From NCBI GenBank assembly GCA_958296445.1, contig OY282565.1:785936-849935 (forward strand): a DNA stretch of 64,000 nt. Direction: 5' to 3'. Every line of letters starts with the position of its first letter. Positions within the stretch are counted from its first letter, which is position 1. The translations under genes and the position numbers were made by a program. The DNA comes from an uncultured Dehalococcoidia bacterium (lineage in GTDB: Bacteria; Chloroflexota; Dehalococcoidia; Lucifugimonadales; UBA3495). Below, one piece after another: positions 34,737-43,712 of the stretch. Under the pieces are notes generated by a model. The model did not search any database, was not told the DNA's origin, and worked only from the letters and a program-made list of their open reading frames with translations.

Positions 34737-36579
34737 TCTCGCCCGCCCGATTAGAGTATCTGAATTCAGGGTCTTCCAAGCGCAACTGTTCAAGCCAGTT
34801 CAAAACTGCCTGATAATGTCCCCCGTCTAAGCGCCAAGCAACCTCTTTAATAAGGGCGTCATCTTTCTTCGGTATGAGTTCAAGTATCCTTTGGATTTCC
34901 GTGACATTTCCCCGTTCCAAAGTCAGGTGTTTGACAAACTTTCGAATCGCAGATTCGGTTCGGGCCCTCAAGCGTTCTGCCATAAGCAGTATTGCTTTGT
35001 CAGTTTCTGGCCTCAGACACTTTGACATCGCTAGGATTGCAGGAGCGGTGCTCCGATTTAGATGATTGAGCATCTCCGGCAATGCTAAATAACTCTTCTC
35101 TAAATAACTCTGCTGATGGAGCAGAAGTTCTATAGCTTGCGACAAACGGAAAAGTACCCGTTTCCTGCCCAGGACTTCCATAGTCTCAAATAGTGGCGGC
35201 GATACCGCCCGGCCAGTTGCGGCGACGCGCAGCAGCCCGAAAAATTGACGACGGGAAAGTTCCAACCGTTGCTCGGCACTCTTCAGCGACGATTCCACCC
35301 TTTTGTGGTCGAAATTACCATCCTTAGTATCGCGGTTAATCACATCCAAGGCGAGTTGCAGAGCGATCAGCGCATCTATGGCGTCCATCCCCCGCTGCGC
35401 CAGCGTGGCCGGGTCATAGTCCGGCAGCTCGCCAAAAAAGTAGGCCGTCACTTCGCCCGATTCGTCCAGCCGCTTCAGCCGTTCCTGCACCAGCGGCGCG
35501 ATGCGCCCCAAGTAATCCTGCTCATCCCCGTCCAGCTCCCGGGGAATGAAAGGCGTCATCCGCCGGGCCAGTTCGTTGGCGTCCAGTTCGCGGATATAGA
35601 CCCCGTTCATCCACAGCAGCTTATCCTGGTCAAAGATGGCCGCCGACTTGGTGATGCGGTCTATGGTAAAGTGGTCAATGATGGTCTGCAACGGCATTAC
35701 TTCAGTGCTGCCGTCCAGCGACCAGCCCAACAGCACCATAAAGTTGAGCAGCGCCTCCGGCAGATAGCCCTGTTCCCGGTATTCCCCGATGGCCGTCGCC
35801 CCGTGGCGCTTGGACAGCTTGGCCCGGTCGGTGCCGGTAATCATCGGCAAGTGGGCGAACTCCGGCGGCTGAAAACCGAGGGCGCTGTAAAGCTGCAAGT
35901 GGCGCGGCGTGCTGGGCAGCCACTCCTCCGCCCGCATCACATGACTGATTTCCATAAGGTGGTCATCGGCCACCACCGCCAAGTGATAGGTAGGGAATCC
36001 GTCGGACTTCAGGATGATAAAGTCTTCCTGCAATTCGTTGCGCCATTCCACATCGCCGCGAATCAGGTCGCGAACCTGCGTAACGCCCGATTCGGGCATA
36101 GCGAAACGGACGACGCGGGAATCGTCGCCCTCCGGTTCCCCGACGGCCCCGGCGCGGCCCATACGCCGACAGTTGCAACCCCCGCCGGAATAAGGCGCGG
36201 CCCCGGCCCCGCGGCTGGCCCGCCGCAGCCGCTCCAGCTCCTCGCGGCTACAATAGCAGTAATAGGCGTTGCCCTGGTCAACCAACTGCTCCGCCATCCG
36301 CCGGTAGACCTCCAGCCGCCGCGACTGCTCGTAGGGCGAATGGGGGCCGCCGACTTCCGGGCCTTCGTCCCAGTCTATGTTGAGCCAGCGCAACCCGTCG
36401 AGGATGGCCTCGACGGCCCCCGGCGTAAGCCGCGTCTGGTCGGTATCCTCAATCCTGACAATAAACTTCCCGCCGTTGCGCCGGGCAAAAAGCCAGTTGA
36501 ACAAAGCAGTGCGAATGTTGCCGATGTGGGGCTGCCCCGTAGGGCTGGGGGCATATCTAACACGAACCGCAGTAGCCAA
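34708..36579 (-). CDS. gltX: Glutamyl-tRNA synthetase with an unusual C-terminal extension
   Basis: A 623-residue class I synthetase. Motifs: [13 protein letters not shown] (HIGH-like), RIEDTDQTR, a Cys-rich zinc loop CYCSREEL...CNC, and the KMSKS loop [15 protein letters not shown] start at 36579 with GGAGAG 8 bases upstream gives the canonical N-terminus. Normal family members end near [19 protein letters not shown]; here ~136 further residues follow (encoded about 34711-35118), helical, with [33 protein letters not shown] and a HEAT-like spacing. I cannot assign this extension. It overlaps glnS at its end. It reads as one continuous frame, so it is a real fusion or a stop-codon loss into former intergenic sequence. 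Confidence 0.92.
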   Translation of the reverse strand: MATAVRVRYAPSPTGQPHIGNIRTALFNWLFARRNGGKFIVRIEDTDQTRLTPGAVEAILDGLRWLNIDWDEGPEVGGPHSPYEQSRRLEVYRRMAEQLVDQGNAYYCYCSREELERLRRASRGAGAAPYSGGGCNCRRMGRAGAVGEPEGDDSRVVRFAMPESGVTQVRDLIRGDVEWRNELQEDFIILKSDGFPTYHLAVVADDHLMEISHVMRAEEWLPSTPRHLQLYSALGFQPPEFAHLPMITGTDRAKLSKRHGATAIGEYREQGYLPEALLNFMVLLGWSLDGSTEVMPLQTIIDHFTIDRITKSAAIFDQDKLLWMNGVYIRELDANELARRMTPFIPRELDGDEQDYLGRIAPLVQERLKRLDESGEVTAYFFGELPDYDPATLAQRGMDAIDALIALQLALDVINRDTKDGNFDHKRVESSLKSAEQRLELSRRQFFGLLRVAATGRAVSPPLFETMEVLGRKRVLFRLSQAIELLLHQQSYLEKSYLALPEMLNHLNRSTAPAILAMSKCLRPETDKAILLMAERLRARTESAIRKFVKHLTLERGNVTEIQRILELIPKKDDALIKEVAWRLDGGHYQAVLNWLEQLRLEDPEFRYSNRAGENDTNRHFGG

Positions 36580-36611
36580 ACCGGAAACTCTCCAGCAAAG
36601 GAACTGCCGCC

Positions 36612-36620
36612 ATTGTAGCA
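36612..36620 (-). promoter_or_regulatory. Extended -10 promoter of gltX
   Basis: On the minus strand TGC directly followed by TACAAT, 32 bases before the TTG start of gltX. Same TGN-TANNAT pattern as elsewhere in the window. Confidence 0.4.
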
Positions 36621-36764
36621 CGATTTCCTTGATCCACCATAGCCCTACTGGGGTGGCTAAGCCCTTCTCGCAGAGAAAAGCTGGGTCAGGGCCGTCTATC
36701 GCCGTTGTTAATGGGGGATTTGATTCGTTTCTGGCATCCTCCAGTTGCGCCACTGCGCTTCCCA

Positions 36765-36773
36765 TGCTAAAAT
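36765..36773 (+). promoter_or_regulatory. Extended -10 promoter of the restriction-modification pair
   Basis: TGC directly followed by TAAAAT (36768-36773), 55 bases before the endonuclease ATG. Confidence 0.35.
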
Positions 36774-36828
36774 GCGCGACAGATTATCAGACCAATCCCT
36801 ACTTTGGCGGAGAGGAGAGAAGATACTG

Positions 36829-37596
36829 ATGGCATACGATGACTTGACATTCAAGATTCCCGTTGAATCCGAAGATTATAAAGAATGTTCGGATTTTGTT
36901 GTCGCTTCAGTGGAGGGGATTATCCAAGACGCAATGGATGCTGGTAAGAACAAAATAGTAATCAACACTAATCTGAAGAAAGGCATTCCTATGGAAAACG
37001 TAAATAAAATCGCGGGGCCCTTCATAGAAGCATGGGCACTTGAAATGTTTCAAGACGCCCTTGAAGATGAGAACAACCAATACCATTTGATAAATGTTGA
37101 GGCAGGAGAGCGTCTTAATATGGCAGATGTAATACTTCAGTTTGAAGTAATCAGAAAAAGAATGTCCTCCATTTCAGGTTACGTGGATGTGAAAGCAACA
37201 TCGAGAGACATTCCTAACAGTGGAAAGTCCCCTAACATAACTTCGTTTGCACGCATACGGACAGCCTACATAAGAGATCCAGACTATATATTTGTTATTT
37301 TGTCCATCAAACATAGTGTGTTCAGTACGCGCGACAAGAACACAAAAATGATGATGGGGGTAATGGAAGTTGTTGATTTCAAAGCGTATGACCTAAAATA
37401 TATCGCTGACTCCGACATACAATATAATTCAGCATTAGGCAGCGGCCAGATACAAATAAAAGATATACATTACGTTGCCCTTGAGCAACGTAACACTTGG
37501 GAATTTTGTCAATTACTTGACAGAAAGTGTATATCATCAGCAAAGGGCTTCGACAACTGGTTGCGCTATGCAAAGCAGAACGGATGGACAAAATGA
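36829..37596 (+). CDS. Type II restriction endonuclease, PD-(D/E)XK type (putative)
   Basis: A 255-residue protein whose gene overlaps that of a DNA methylase (ATGA). A PD-(D/E)XK core is likely in the segment starting MADVILQFEV and continuing GYVDVKATSRDIPNSG, where Asp-Val-Lys fits the catalytic D/E-x-K and is followed by a TSFARIRTAY helix as in EcoRV-like enzymes. The ATG at 36829 has AGGAGAGAAG upstream. The gene is strongly AT-rich against its GC-rich neighbours gltX and fumC, which indicates recent transfer. The recognition site cannot be told. Identification rests on the partner, size and the nuclease-like motif. Confidence 0.7.
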   Translation: MAYDDLTFKIPVESEDYKECSDFVVASVEGIIQDAMDAGKNKIVINTNLKKGIPMENVNKIAGPFIEAWALEMFQDALEDENNQYHLINVEAGERLNMADVILQFEVIRKRMSSISGYVDVKATSRDIPNSGKSPNITSFARIRTAYIRDPDYIFVILSIKHSVFSTRDKNTKMMMGVMEVVDFKAYDLKYIADSDIQYNSALGSGQIQIKDIHYVALEQRNTWEFCQLLDRKCISSAKGFDNWLRYAKQNGWTK

Positions 37597-38465
37597 ATAA
37601 TATCGAGATACTGTCTGGCGACGCACTGGATTTGTTTGAGACAATTGAAGACGAGTCTGTTGATTTGGTAATCGCAGATCCGCCGTACAATTTGGGCAAA
37701 AACTATGGAAACAACAATGACTCTTGGGATTCTGAGAGTTATTTGGAATTTTCCCAAAAATGGCTTTCTCACTCCAAAAGAGTGCTAACTCCAAACGGAG
37801 CTATATATGTGTTTATGGGCGTCCGGTTTATTTCTTATTTGTACAGTATCATGGACAAAGATTTAGCGTTGCTTTTTAACAGTTGGATAGTTTGGCACTA
37901 CACACAGGGAATAGGGAAAACTCTCGGATTCTCTCCGCGCCACGATGATATACTATTGTTTACCAAATCAAAAAATTTCACATTCAACTTGGACCCTGTG
38001 CGAATCCCCCAAAAATACTACAGAGCTAGAAATAATATGCGAGGAGCGAACCCCGGTGATGTTTGGGAATTTTCCCATGTTCACTATTGTAACACAAATA
38101 GAGAAAACCATCCCACACAAAAACCTGAAGGTTTGATAGAAAGAATGGTTCTAGCATCAAGTAATGAAGGAAACTTGGTGTTAGATCCATTCGTTGGCAG
38201 CGGTACAACATTGCGGGTTTGCCAGCAGCTCAATCGGTCTGCTATTGGATTTGAAATCAATCCTGAATATGTTGCCATGACGAAAGAGCGACTTGCGACG
38301 CCTTTCGGTGGGTTTGATAGCATTGATCCAAGGATGTTGCGAATCCCTAACGACTTGAGAACCACCAGCATCAGGAAGGAATATCTTAAAAATCATGCTC
38401 AGTGGTTTTTGAAAAATCACGGACAATACAACTTGGAATTCAATAATCCCGAAAATCTTTTTTGA
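37593..38465 (+). CDS. DNA methyltransferase (N6-adenine/N4-cytosine, beta class)
   Basis: A 290-residue methylase. Motif IV, VIADPPYNLG (residues about 26-35), comes before motif I, LDPFVGSGTTLRVC (about 197-210), the order of beta-class enzymes; HPTQKPEGLIERMVLAS is the typical segment between them. The DPPY version is used by N6-adenine and some N4-cytosine methylases. It protects host DNA from the endonuclease encoded just before it (4-base ATGA overlap). The gene is AT-rich, and CATG, otherwise avoided in this genome, occurs several times in the pair. Confidence 0.92.
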   Translation: MNNIEILSGDALDLFETIEDESVDLVIADPPYNLGKNYGNNNDSWDSESYLEFSQKWLSHSKRVLTPNGAIYVFMGVRFISYLYSIMDKDLALLFNSWIVWHYTQGIGKTLGFSPRHDDILLFTKSKNFTFNLDPVRIPQKYYRARNNMRGANPGDVWEFSHVHYCNTNRENHPTQKPEGLIERMVLASSNEGNLVLDPFVGSGTTLRVCQQLNRSAIGFEINPEYVAMTKERLATPFGGFDSIDPRMLRIPNDLRTTSIRKEYLKNHAQWFLKNHGQYNLEFNNPENLF

Positions 38466-38478
38466 GGATTGCCCCGCC

Positions 38479-39897
38479 ATGACCGCCAGCCCCAACGTCA
38501 GAATCGAGCGCGACTCTATGGGCGAAATGGAGGTGCCGGCCGATGCCCTGTATGGCGCCTCCACCATGCGAGCCGTGCTTAACTTCCCCATCAGCAGCCT
38601 GCGCTTTCCCCGGACTTTCATCCGCGCTCTGGGCCTCATCAAGCAGTCCGCCGCCCGCAGCAATATGGCCCTGGGCCTGCTGGAGCATCAGACCGGCAAC
38701 GCCATCGTAGCCGCCGCCCAAGAAGTGATAGACGGCCAGCTCGACCGCCATTTTGTGCTGGACATTTTCCAGACCGGCTCCGGCACCTCCACCAACACCA
38801 ACGCCAACGAAGTCATCGCCAACCGCGCCAGCCAGCTTTTGGGCGGCGACCTCGGTTCCCGCCTGGTTCACCCCAACGACCACGTCAATATGGGCCAGTC
38901 GTCCAACGACGTCATACCCACCGCCATTCACTTGGCGGCCCTGCTGTCCATCAAAGAGGATTTGATACCCGGACTGGAAACTCTGGCCGCCGAGCTGGAG
39001 CGCAAGTCCGCCGAGTTCTGGCCCATCATCAAGACCGGCCGCACCCACTTGCAAGACGCCACCCCCGTGCGCCTGGGGCAGGAGTTCCTAGGCTACGCCG
39101 GGCAGGCCCGCTACGGCATCCGGCGGATGCAACGGACGCAGGAAGCCCTGGCCGAGGTGGCCCTAGGCGGCACGGCGGTCGGCACCGGCGTCAACACCCA
39201 CCCGGAGTTTTCCGCCCGCACCTGCGCCTTCGCGTCCGAAGCGGCCGGGGTGGAAATCCGCGAAACCGGCAACCACTTTCAGGCCCAATCGTCGCTGGAC
39301 GCCCTAGTCGAGGCCAGCGGCGAACTCAAAACCGTGGCCGTAAGCCTGCACAAAATCGCCAACGACATCCGCTTTATCGCCTCCGGCCCCCGCGCCGGTC
39401 TAGGCGAAATCGCCCTGCCCGAGGTGCAGCCGGGCAGCTCCATAATGCCGGGCAAAATCAACCCGGTGATTGCCGAGTCGGTGGTGCAGGTAGTGGCCCA
39501 GGTTGTCGGCAACGACGCCGCCGTAACCCTGGCCGGGCAAGGCGGCTACTTTGAACTCAACACGATGATGCCGGTAGCGGCCCACAACATCCTAGAGTCC
39601 ATATCCCTGCTGGCGGCCTCGGCCAACAACTTCGCCGACCAGTGCGTCCGGGACATCGAAGCCACCACCGTCGGCCCGGATATGGTGGAAAAAGGGCTGA
39701 TGCTGGGAACGGCCCTAGCCCCGGCCATCGGCTACGACGCCGCCGCCGCCATCGCCAAAGAAGCCGCCGCCACCGGCGCCACCATCCGCGAAACGGCCCG
39801 CGAAAAAACCCAGCTAACCGACGCCGAACTGGACACCCTGCTCAACCCCGAAAATATGACCGAACCCGGCGTAAGCGTAGGCGGCGGCGGGGGCTAG
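38479..39897 (+). CDS. fumC: Class II fumarate hydratase
   Basis: A 472-residue fumarase of the citric acid cycle, interconverting fumarate and malate in the cytosol. Fumarase/aspartase superfamily landmarks are all present: GSGTSTNTNANEVIANRA, the SSNDVIPTAIH segment, GRTHLQDATPV with the catalytic His, and the flexible signature loop GSSIMPGKINPV with the catalytic Ser. Aspartate ammonia-lyase is the nearest alternative, but the GRTHLQDATP and TAIH segments fit fumarase. High GC returns here after the AT-rich restriction genes. The start ATG follows 13 bases after the methylase stop. Confidence 0.93.
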   Translation: MTASPNVRIERDSMGEMEVPADALYGASTMRAVLNFPISSLRFPRTFIRALGLIKQSAARSNMALGLLEHQTGNAIVAAAQEVIDGQLDRHFVLDIFQTGSGTSTNTNANEVIANRASQLLGGDLGSRLVHPNDHVNMGQSSNDVIPTAIHLAALLSIKEDLIPGLETLAAELERKSAEFWPIIKTGRTHLQDATPVRLGQEFLGYAGQARYGIRRMQRTQEALAEVALGGTAVGTGVNTHPEFSARTCAFASEAAGVEIRETGNHFQAQSSLDALVEASGELKTVAVSLHKIANDIRFIASGPRAGLGEIALPEVQPGSSIMPGKINPVIAESVVQVVAQVVGNDAAVTLAGQGGYFELNTMMPVAAHNILESISLLAASANNFADQCVRDIEATTVGPDMVEKGLMLGTALAPAIGYDAAAAIAKEAAATGATIRETAREKTQLTDAELDTLLNPENMTEPGVSVGGGGG

Positions 39898-39936
39898 ACG
39901 CCGCCCCCAACCCCCGGTGCCGCCGACTAGGCCACG

Positions 39937-39964
39937 CAAAAGGGGCAACCAATAAGGTTGCCCC
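39937..39964 (-). terminator. Terminator between convergent fumC and small membrane genes
   Basis: Perfect 9-bp stem GGGGCAACC / GGTTGCCCC with an AATAA loop; on the minus strand it is followed by TTTTG, so it mainly serves the minus-strand genes. Confidence 0.65.
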
Positions 39965-40010
39965 CGATAATTGCCGCCCAAGCCCGGTTCCCGCCTAGCC
40001 GGAGAGCCTT

Positions 40011-40202
40011 TTAATTACCGCCCCCGGTGCTGTCGAACCGGGCGTTCACCTCGCCTCCGATGCTGTCGAACCAGGCATTCATATCGCTGCTGAGTCTGTT
40101 GAACTGGGAATCCATCATCCGCCAAGTGATGATGAACAGGGTCAAAATCAACCCGGCCAGTCCGACGCCGACGCCTAGTACCATATACATTTCCGGGCTC
40201 AT
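40011..40202 (-). CDS. Small single-pass membrane protein, copy A
   Basis: A 63-residue protein: one hydrophobic helix (about 4-26, MYMVLGVGVGLAGLILTLFI) followed by a short amphipathic region with repeated phrases (SQFNRLSSDMNAWFDS, GEVNARFDS). It is a paralog of the next upstream gene and shares its upstream DNA (GCCGAAAGGGTTGCCTTGAT versus GCCGAAAGGGATGCCTTGAT). Function unknown; similar tiny anchors with coiled tails are common and poorly studied. Confidence 0.55.
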   Translation of the reverse strand: MSPEMYMVLGVGVGLAGLILTLFIITWRMMDSQFNRLSSDMNAWFDSIGGEVNARFDSTGGGN

Positions 40203-40252
40203 GCGTCCTCTCTGCCGAAAGGGTTGCCTTGATGATACCTTTGCAGAGCCTT

Positions 40253-40540
40253 TTAATCATCGCCCCGCCCGTCGACTTCTTGGCGCACCCCCATCAGTCC
40301 CTCCAGCCGGGCCACCCGCTCCGCCAACGCGGCGACGATGGCGGTTAGCTGGCGGATATGCTCCTCCATCTGCAAGAACCGCGCATTCACCTCGCTGAAC
40401 CGCGCATTCACTTCGTTGAACCGCGCATTCACTTCGTTGAACCGGGAATTCATCATCTGCCAAGTGGCAACGAACAGCGTCAACACCAGCCCCGCCAGTC
40501 CGACGCCAACGCCTAGTATCATATACATTTCCGCGCTCAT
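40253..40540 (-). CDS. Small single-pass membrane protein with coiled coil, copy B
   Basis: A 95-residue paralog of copy A. The same membrane helix (about 4-26) is followed by four 7-residue repeats of FNEVNAR type and a leucine-rich coiled coil (LTAIVAALAERVARLEGLM). The heptad units are also repeated at DNA level, so the tail grows by slippage. It probably forms a membrane-anchored oligomer. Partner unknown. Confidence 0.6.
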   Translation of the reverse strand: MSAEMYMILGVGVGLAGLVLTLFVATWQMMNSRFNEVNARFNEVNARFSEVNARFLQMEEHIRQLTAIVAALAERVARLEGLMGVRQEVDGRGDD

Positions 40541-40611
40541 GCGTCCTCACTGCCGAAAGGGATGCCTTGATAATACCACAGCGCGGCGCCGGAACGGCTG
40601 CCCGCCCCGCG

Positions 40612-41016
40612 CTACCCCTCGTCCCACAGCGGGAGCCCCTGCTCGTTGGCGGCCCGCAGGCAGTTGGGGCAGCGGTCGCCGTGAGCGTGGCCCGTGGCCG
40701 GATAGAGGTTTTCGCCCCGCAGCCCGCAGAGAAAGTCAGGCATAATCTCCTCGATGCCCACCTGTAGCAGGTAGTGAACCTTTCCGGTCTTGGCCTCAAA
40801 AGCCCACCACCACGGCGTTTGCCCGGCGGCCATATCGTTGAGATACGACTTGAAATCGTCTTCCCACCCGTCGCCCGGCAACTCCACCAGCCAGCGGCCC
40901 GTCGCCGAATCCGCGTCCCGTTCCGCCTTCAGACTGCCCCGGCGGATATATTCGCGTATGTCCCGCTGCGACACATTCAACCGGCGGGACGCTTCCTGAA
41001 TCGTAACCTTCTCCAT
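40612..41016 (-). CDS. MerR/excisionase-like HTH protein with Cys-containing C-terminus
   Basis: A 134-residue protein. The N-terminal helix-turn-helix of MerR/excisionase type is seen in VTIQEASRRLNVSQRDIREYIRRGSL. The middle is Trp-rich; the end has CGLRGENLYPATGHAHGDRCPNCLRA, whose His and Cys residues could bind a metal. The ATG at 41016 has GGAGACGG upstream. It may be a small transcription factor; no target is suggested by the neighbours. Confidence 0.6.
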   Translation of the reverse strand: MEKVTIQEASRRLNVSQRDIREYIRRGSLKAERDADSATGRWLVELPGDGWEDDFKSYLNDMAAGQTPWWWAFEAKTGKVHYLLQVGIEEIMPDFLCGLRGENLYPATGHAHGDRCPNCLRAANEQGLPLWDEG

Positions 41017-41118
41017 AGCCGTCTCCAAAACAATCAAACGCCGCGGGCGCCGAGTACGCAAAGAGATCTATGAAAAACCCCCGCATTCTCCGCGCTCCCG
41101 GCGTTAAATCATAATACC

Positions 41119-42843
41119 CTACCCGCCCGGCGCATTGGGGGCCAGGGCCGGGTCTTCCAGCGTGTCGGCCAGTGAACCGCCGGGCGGCACCATCGGGTAG
41201 ACGTTGGCCGACTGATCCACCACGAACTCGATAAGAAACGGCCCGTCGTGGGCCTTGGCCTGCCGCAGTGCGGGCAGCACTTCTTCCTGCTCCGACACCC
41301 GCAGCGCCCCCACGCCGTAGGCTTCGGCCAGCTTCACGTAATCCGGCCCCGGCACCGGCACGGCTTTCAGGTGATTCTCAAAATACATTTCCTGCCACTG
41401 CCGCACCATCCCCAAATGCCCGTTGTTGATGAGAGCATACTTTACCGGCAGCTTCTCCTCGGCGGCCGTAATCAGCTCCTGTAGCGTCATCTGAAAGCCC
41501 CCGTCGCCCGCGATGCTCCACACCGTCGCCCCCGGCCGGGCCGCCTGCATCCCCAGAGCCGCCGGCACCTCGAACCCCATCGCCCCCTGCCCGCCCGACG
41601 ACACAAAGGTATTGGCCCGGTTAAACGAAAGAAACTGCGCGGCCCACATCTGATGCTGCCCAACGCCGGTCACTACCATAGCCCCCGGATCTTCCTGCAA
41701 CACCCCGTTCAGGCTGGACATAACGTGCTGGGTTTGCAGATTGTCCGACGGCGGGATGGCAAGGGACGGGTGTTCCCGGCGCATCCGGTTGATGTGTTCC
41801 ATCCAGTCCGAGCGCGGGCTGTGCGACACCAGCGGCGTCAACGCCCGCATCACCGCTTTGGCGTCGCCGGGCAGGGCCACCTCCACCGGCACATTGCGCC
41901 CGATTTGGGTCGGCTCGATGTCCACGTGAATGATGCGGGCATGGGGCGCGAAAGTGGCCGCCCGCCCGGTCACCCGGTCGTCGAACCGCATCCCGACGCC
42001 AAAAATCAGATCGGCCTCATCCACCGCGATATTGGCCCAATACATCCCGTGCATCCCCAGCATCCCCAGATTCAGGGGGTGGCCGCTGGGAAAGCTGCTC
42101 AACCCCAGCAGCGTAGTGATTACGGGTATGCCGGTGGCCTCGGCCAGTTCTTGCAGTTGGGCCGACGCGCCCGACGCCAGCACCCCGTGGCCCGTGATGA
42201 TTACCGGGCGCTCGGCTTCGTTCAGCAGCCGGGCCGCGGCCTGCAACCCCTGGCGCGTTTCCTCGGGCAGCTCCGGCGGTTGCGGCGGTTCTATCTCCGG
42301 GAAACTGGCATCGGCCATTTCAAGCTGCACATCCCGGGGAATGTCTATCAGCACCGGCCCGGGCCGCCCTTCCTGCGCAATGACGAAAGCCTCGCGGATG
42401 GTAGGGGCCAAGTCATTGGCCGACATAACCATAAAGCTCTTTTTGGTGCAGGTATAGGTGATGGAGCAGATGTCGCACTCCTGAAACGCCTCGGAACCCA
42501 GAGCCGTCCGCGCCACCTGCCCGGTAATCGCAATCAGCGGCACCGAGTCCGCCTTGGCCCCCATTATCCCGGTCACCAGATTGGTAGCCCCGGGGCCGGA
42601 AGTGGCGACGCAAACGCCCACCTTGCCGCTGACCCGCGAATATCCGTCGGCGGCATGGGCCGCCGCCTGTTCGTGACGCACCAGAATATGCCGCAACTGC
42701 GGATAGGCCCACAGCGCATCGTAGAAAGGAAGTATCGCCCCGCCCGGATGCCCGAAAAGGATTTCCACCCCTTCCCGGATCAGGCTTTCACAGATGATTT
42801 CCGCGCCCTTTAGCTTCCCTGTTAGTTTCCCGTTGACTTCCAA
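41119..42843 (-). CDS. ilvB: Acetolactate synthase large subunit
   Basis: A 574-residue ThDP-dependent enzyme condensing pyruvate to acetolactate, the first common step of valine, leucine and isoleucine synthesis. The catalytic Glu is in LVRHEQAAAHAADGYSR, the FAD/central domain follows, and the ThDP-binding motif (SIAGDGGFQMTLQELITAAEEKLPVKYALINNGHLG, here cited in part) is at the end. A TTG start at 42843 is chosen because GGAGG lies 7 bases upstream. The regulatory subunit gene ilvN and ilvC are not adjacent in this window. Expression is controlled by the T-box leader immediately upstream. Confidence 0.93.
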   Translation of the reverse strand: MEVNGKLTGKLKGAEIICESLIREGVEILFGHPGGAILPFYDALWAYPQLRHILVRHEQAAAHAADGYSRVSGKVGVCVATSGPGATNLVTGIMGAKADSVPLIAITGQVARTALGSEAFQECDICSITYTCTKKSFMVMSANDLAPTIREAFVIAQEGRPGPVLIDIPRDVQLEMADASFPEIEPPQPPELPEETRQGLQAAARLLNEAERPVIITGHGVLASGASAQLQELAEATGIPVITTLLGLSSFPSGHPLNLGMLGMHGMYWANIAVDEADLIFGVGMRFDDRVTGRAATFAPHARIIHVDIEPTQIGRNVPVEVALPGDAKAVMRALTPLVSHSPRSDWMEHINRMRREHPSLAIPPSDNLQTQHVMSSLNGVLQEDPGAMVVTGVGQHQMWAAQFLSFNRANTFVSSGGQGAMGFEVPAALGMQAARPGATVWSIAGDGGFQMTLQELITAAEEKLPVKYALINNGHLGMVRQWQEMYFENHLKAVPVPGPDYVKLAEAYGVGALRVSEQEEVLPALRQAKAHDGPFLIEFVVDQSANVYPMVPPGGSLADTLEDPALAPNAPGG

Positions 42844-42932
42844 AGCAACGCCTCCGGCGATTAAACATATAGCCCAGGCCGCGCAGGCCGTCAGACCTTT
42901 TCCTGCCGGATGAGGGGTCGCCGGGCGGCAAT

Positions 42933-43272
42933 AAAAAAGGCCCGCCCCCACATAGGGACGGGACTCTGCTGTTCCCGCGGTACCACCCTATTTGCCCCAA
43001 CAGCGTCAGGGCCTCTCTCGACAGGCACTATCATGCCCCGCCGTTGCTAACGGACGGCGAACCCCGGCCTGACCTACTAGCCCCGCGCTCACCCAAGCTC
43101 AACGGCTATTTCCCTGAGCTTGCCGGTTCATCCCGAACCTGCCAAGGATGCCGAAAGGGTTTTCAGCCGGCGGCTCCAGAGTGATTTTCAGCTAGGTTCG
43201 ATGCGCCTGCTTCCACCATACCAGGCTCGCTATGCCCGCAACCCTAACCTACTCGTCTCCATCACAGCCATT
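42933..43272 (-). promoter_or_regulatory. T-box riboswitch leader of ilvB, probable Leu (CUA) specifier
   Basis: On the minus strand the conserved T-box core AGGGTGGTACCGCGG lies at 42975-42989 and is followed by a terminator (CCCGTCCC stem, TATG loop, GGGGGCGGG) and a T run at 42933-42938. About 250 bases upstream, stem I features are present: GAGTAGG, the GGTGGAAGC-like distal segment, and the specifier-loop phrase GAACCTAGCTGAAAATCAC. By analogy with known leaders (GAAC followed by the codon) the specifier would be CTA, Leu (43193-43195). Uncharged tRNA-Leu would then stabilise the antiterminator and switch on ilvB. T-box identity is secure; the codon is inference. Confidence 0.9.
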
Positions 43273-43279
43273 CCCGAAC

Positions 43280-43308
43280 AACCTACCACAGGCCGCCAAC
43301 ACTGTCAA
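43280..43308 (-). promoter_or_regulatory. Sigma-70-type promoter of the T-box/ilvB transcript
   Basis: On the minus strand TTGACA (43303-43308), 17-base spacer, TAGGTT (43280-43285). It would give a leader of about 430 bases before ilvB, the right size for the T-box. Confidence 0.55.
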
Positions 43309-43440
43309 CCGCCCATTTCGCGCCCAGCCGATTGCAAACCTGCATCCGCCCCCTGCCATTCCGCCCCCTGTCGCCCTGCGCCCTGTCGCCCTGCGCTCTC
43401 TATCGCCCTGCCGCCCTGTCGCCCTGTCGCCCTGGCCCTC

Positions 43441-43690
43441 TGTCATTCTGAGCAACCCCACTGTCATTCTGAGCGCAGCGAAGAATCCCCCCCTATGGCG
43501 CCAATGGCGCCAAGACCCTTCGCTTTCGCTCAGGGTGACAAAAGGGAGTTTCCCAAACCTCTATTCGCGCCCCAAGCAACCCCACTGTCATTCTGAGCGC
43601 AGCGAAGAATCCCCCCCTATGGCGCCAAGACCCTTCGCTTTCGCTCAGGGTGACAAAAGGGAGTTTCCGAAATCCCATTTCGCGCCCAGG
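43441..43690. repeat. Two tandem ~124-bp REP/MITE-like units
   Basis: Each unit starts CACTGTCATTCTGAGCGCAG and continues CGAAGAATCCCCCC, GGCGCCAAGACCCTTCGC, TTTCGCTCAGGGTGACAAAA, GGGAGTTTCC. GAGCGCAGCGAAGAATC begins at 43471 and 43595. The two ends of a unit are complementary (AGCGAAG / CTTCGCT and GTCATTCTGAGC / GCTCAGGGTGAC), so each unit can fold. A stretch of CGCCCTGT microrepeats lies just before (43370-43440). Related to the repeats at 19.7 and 24.5 kb. Confidence 0.8.
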
Positions 43691-43712
43691 GCCTTTCAGT
43701 TTTTGAGGCAAT

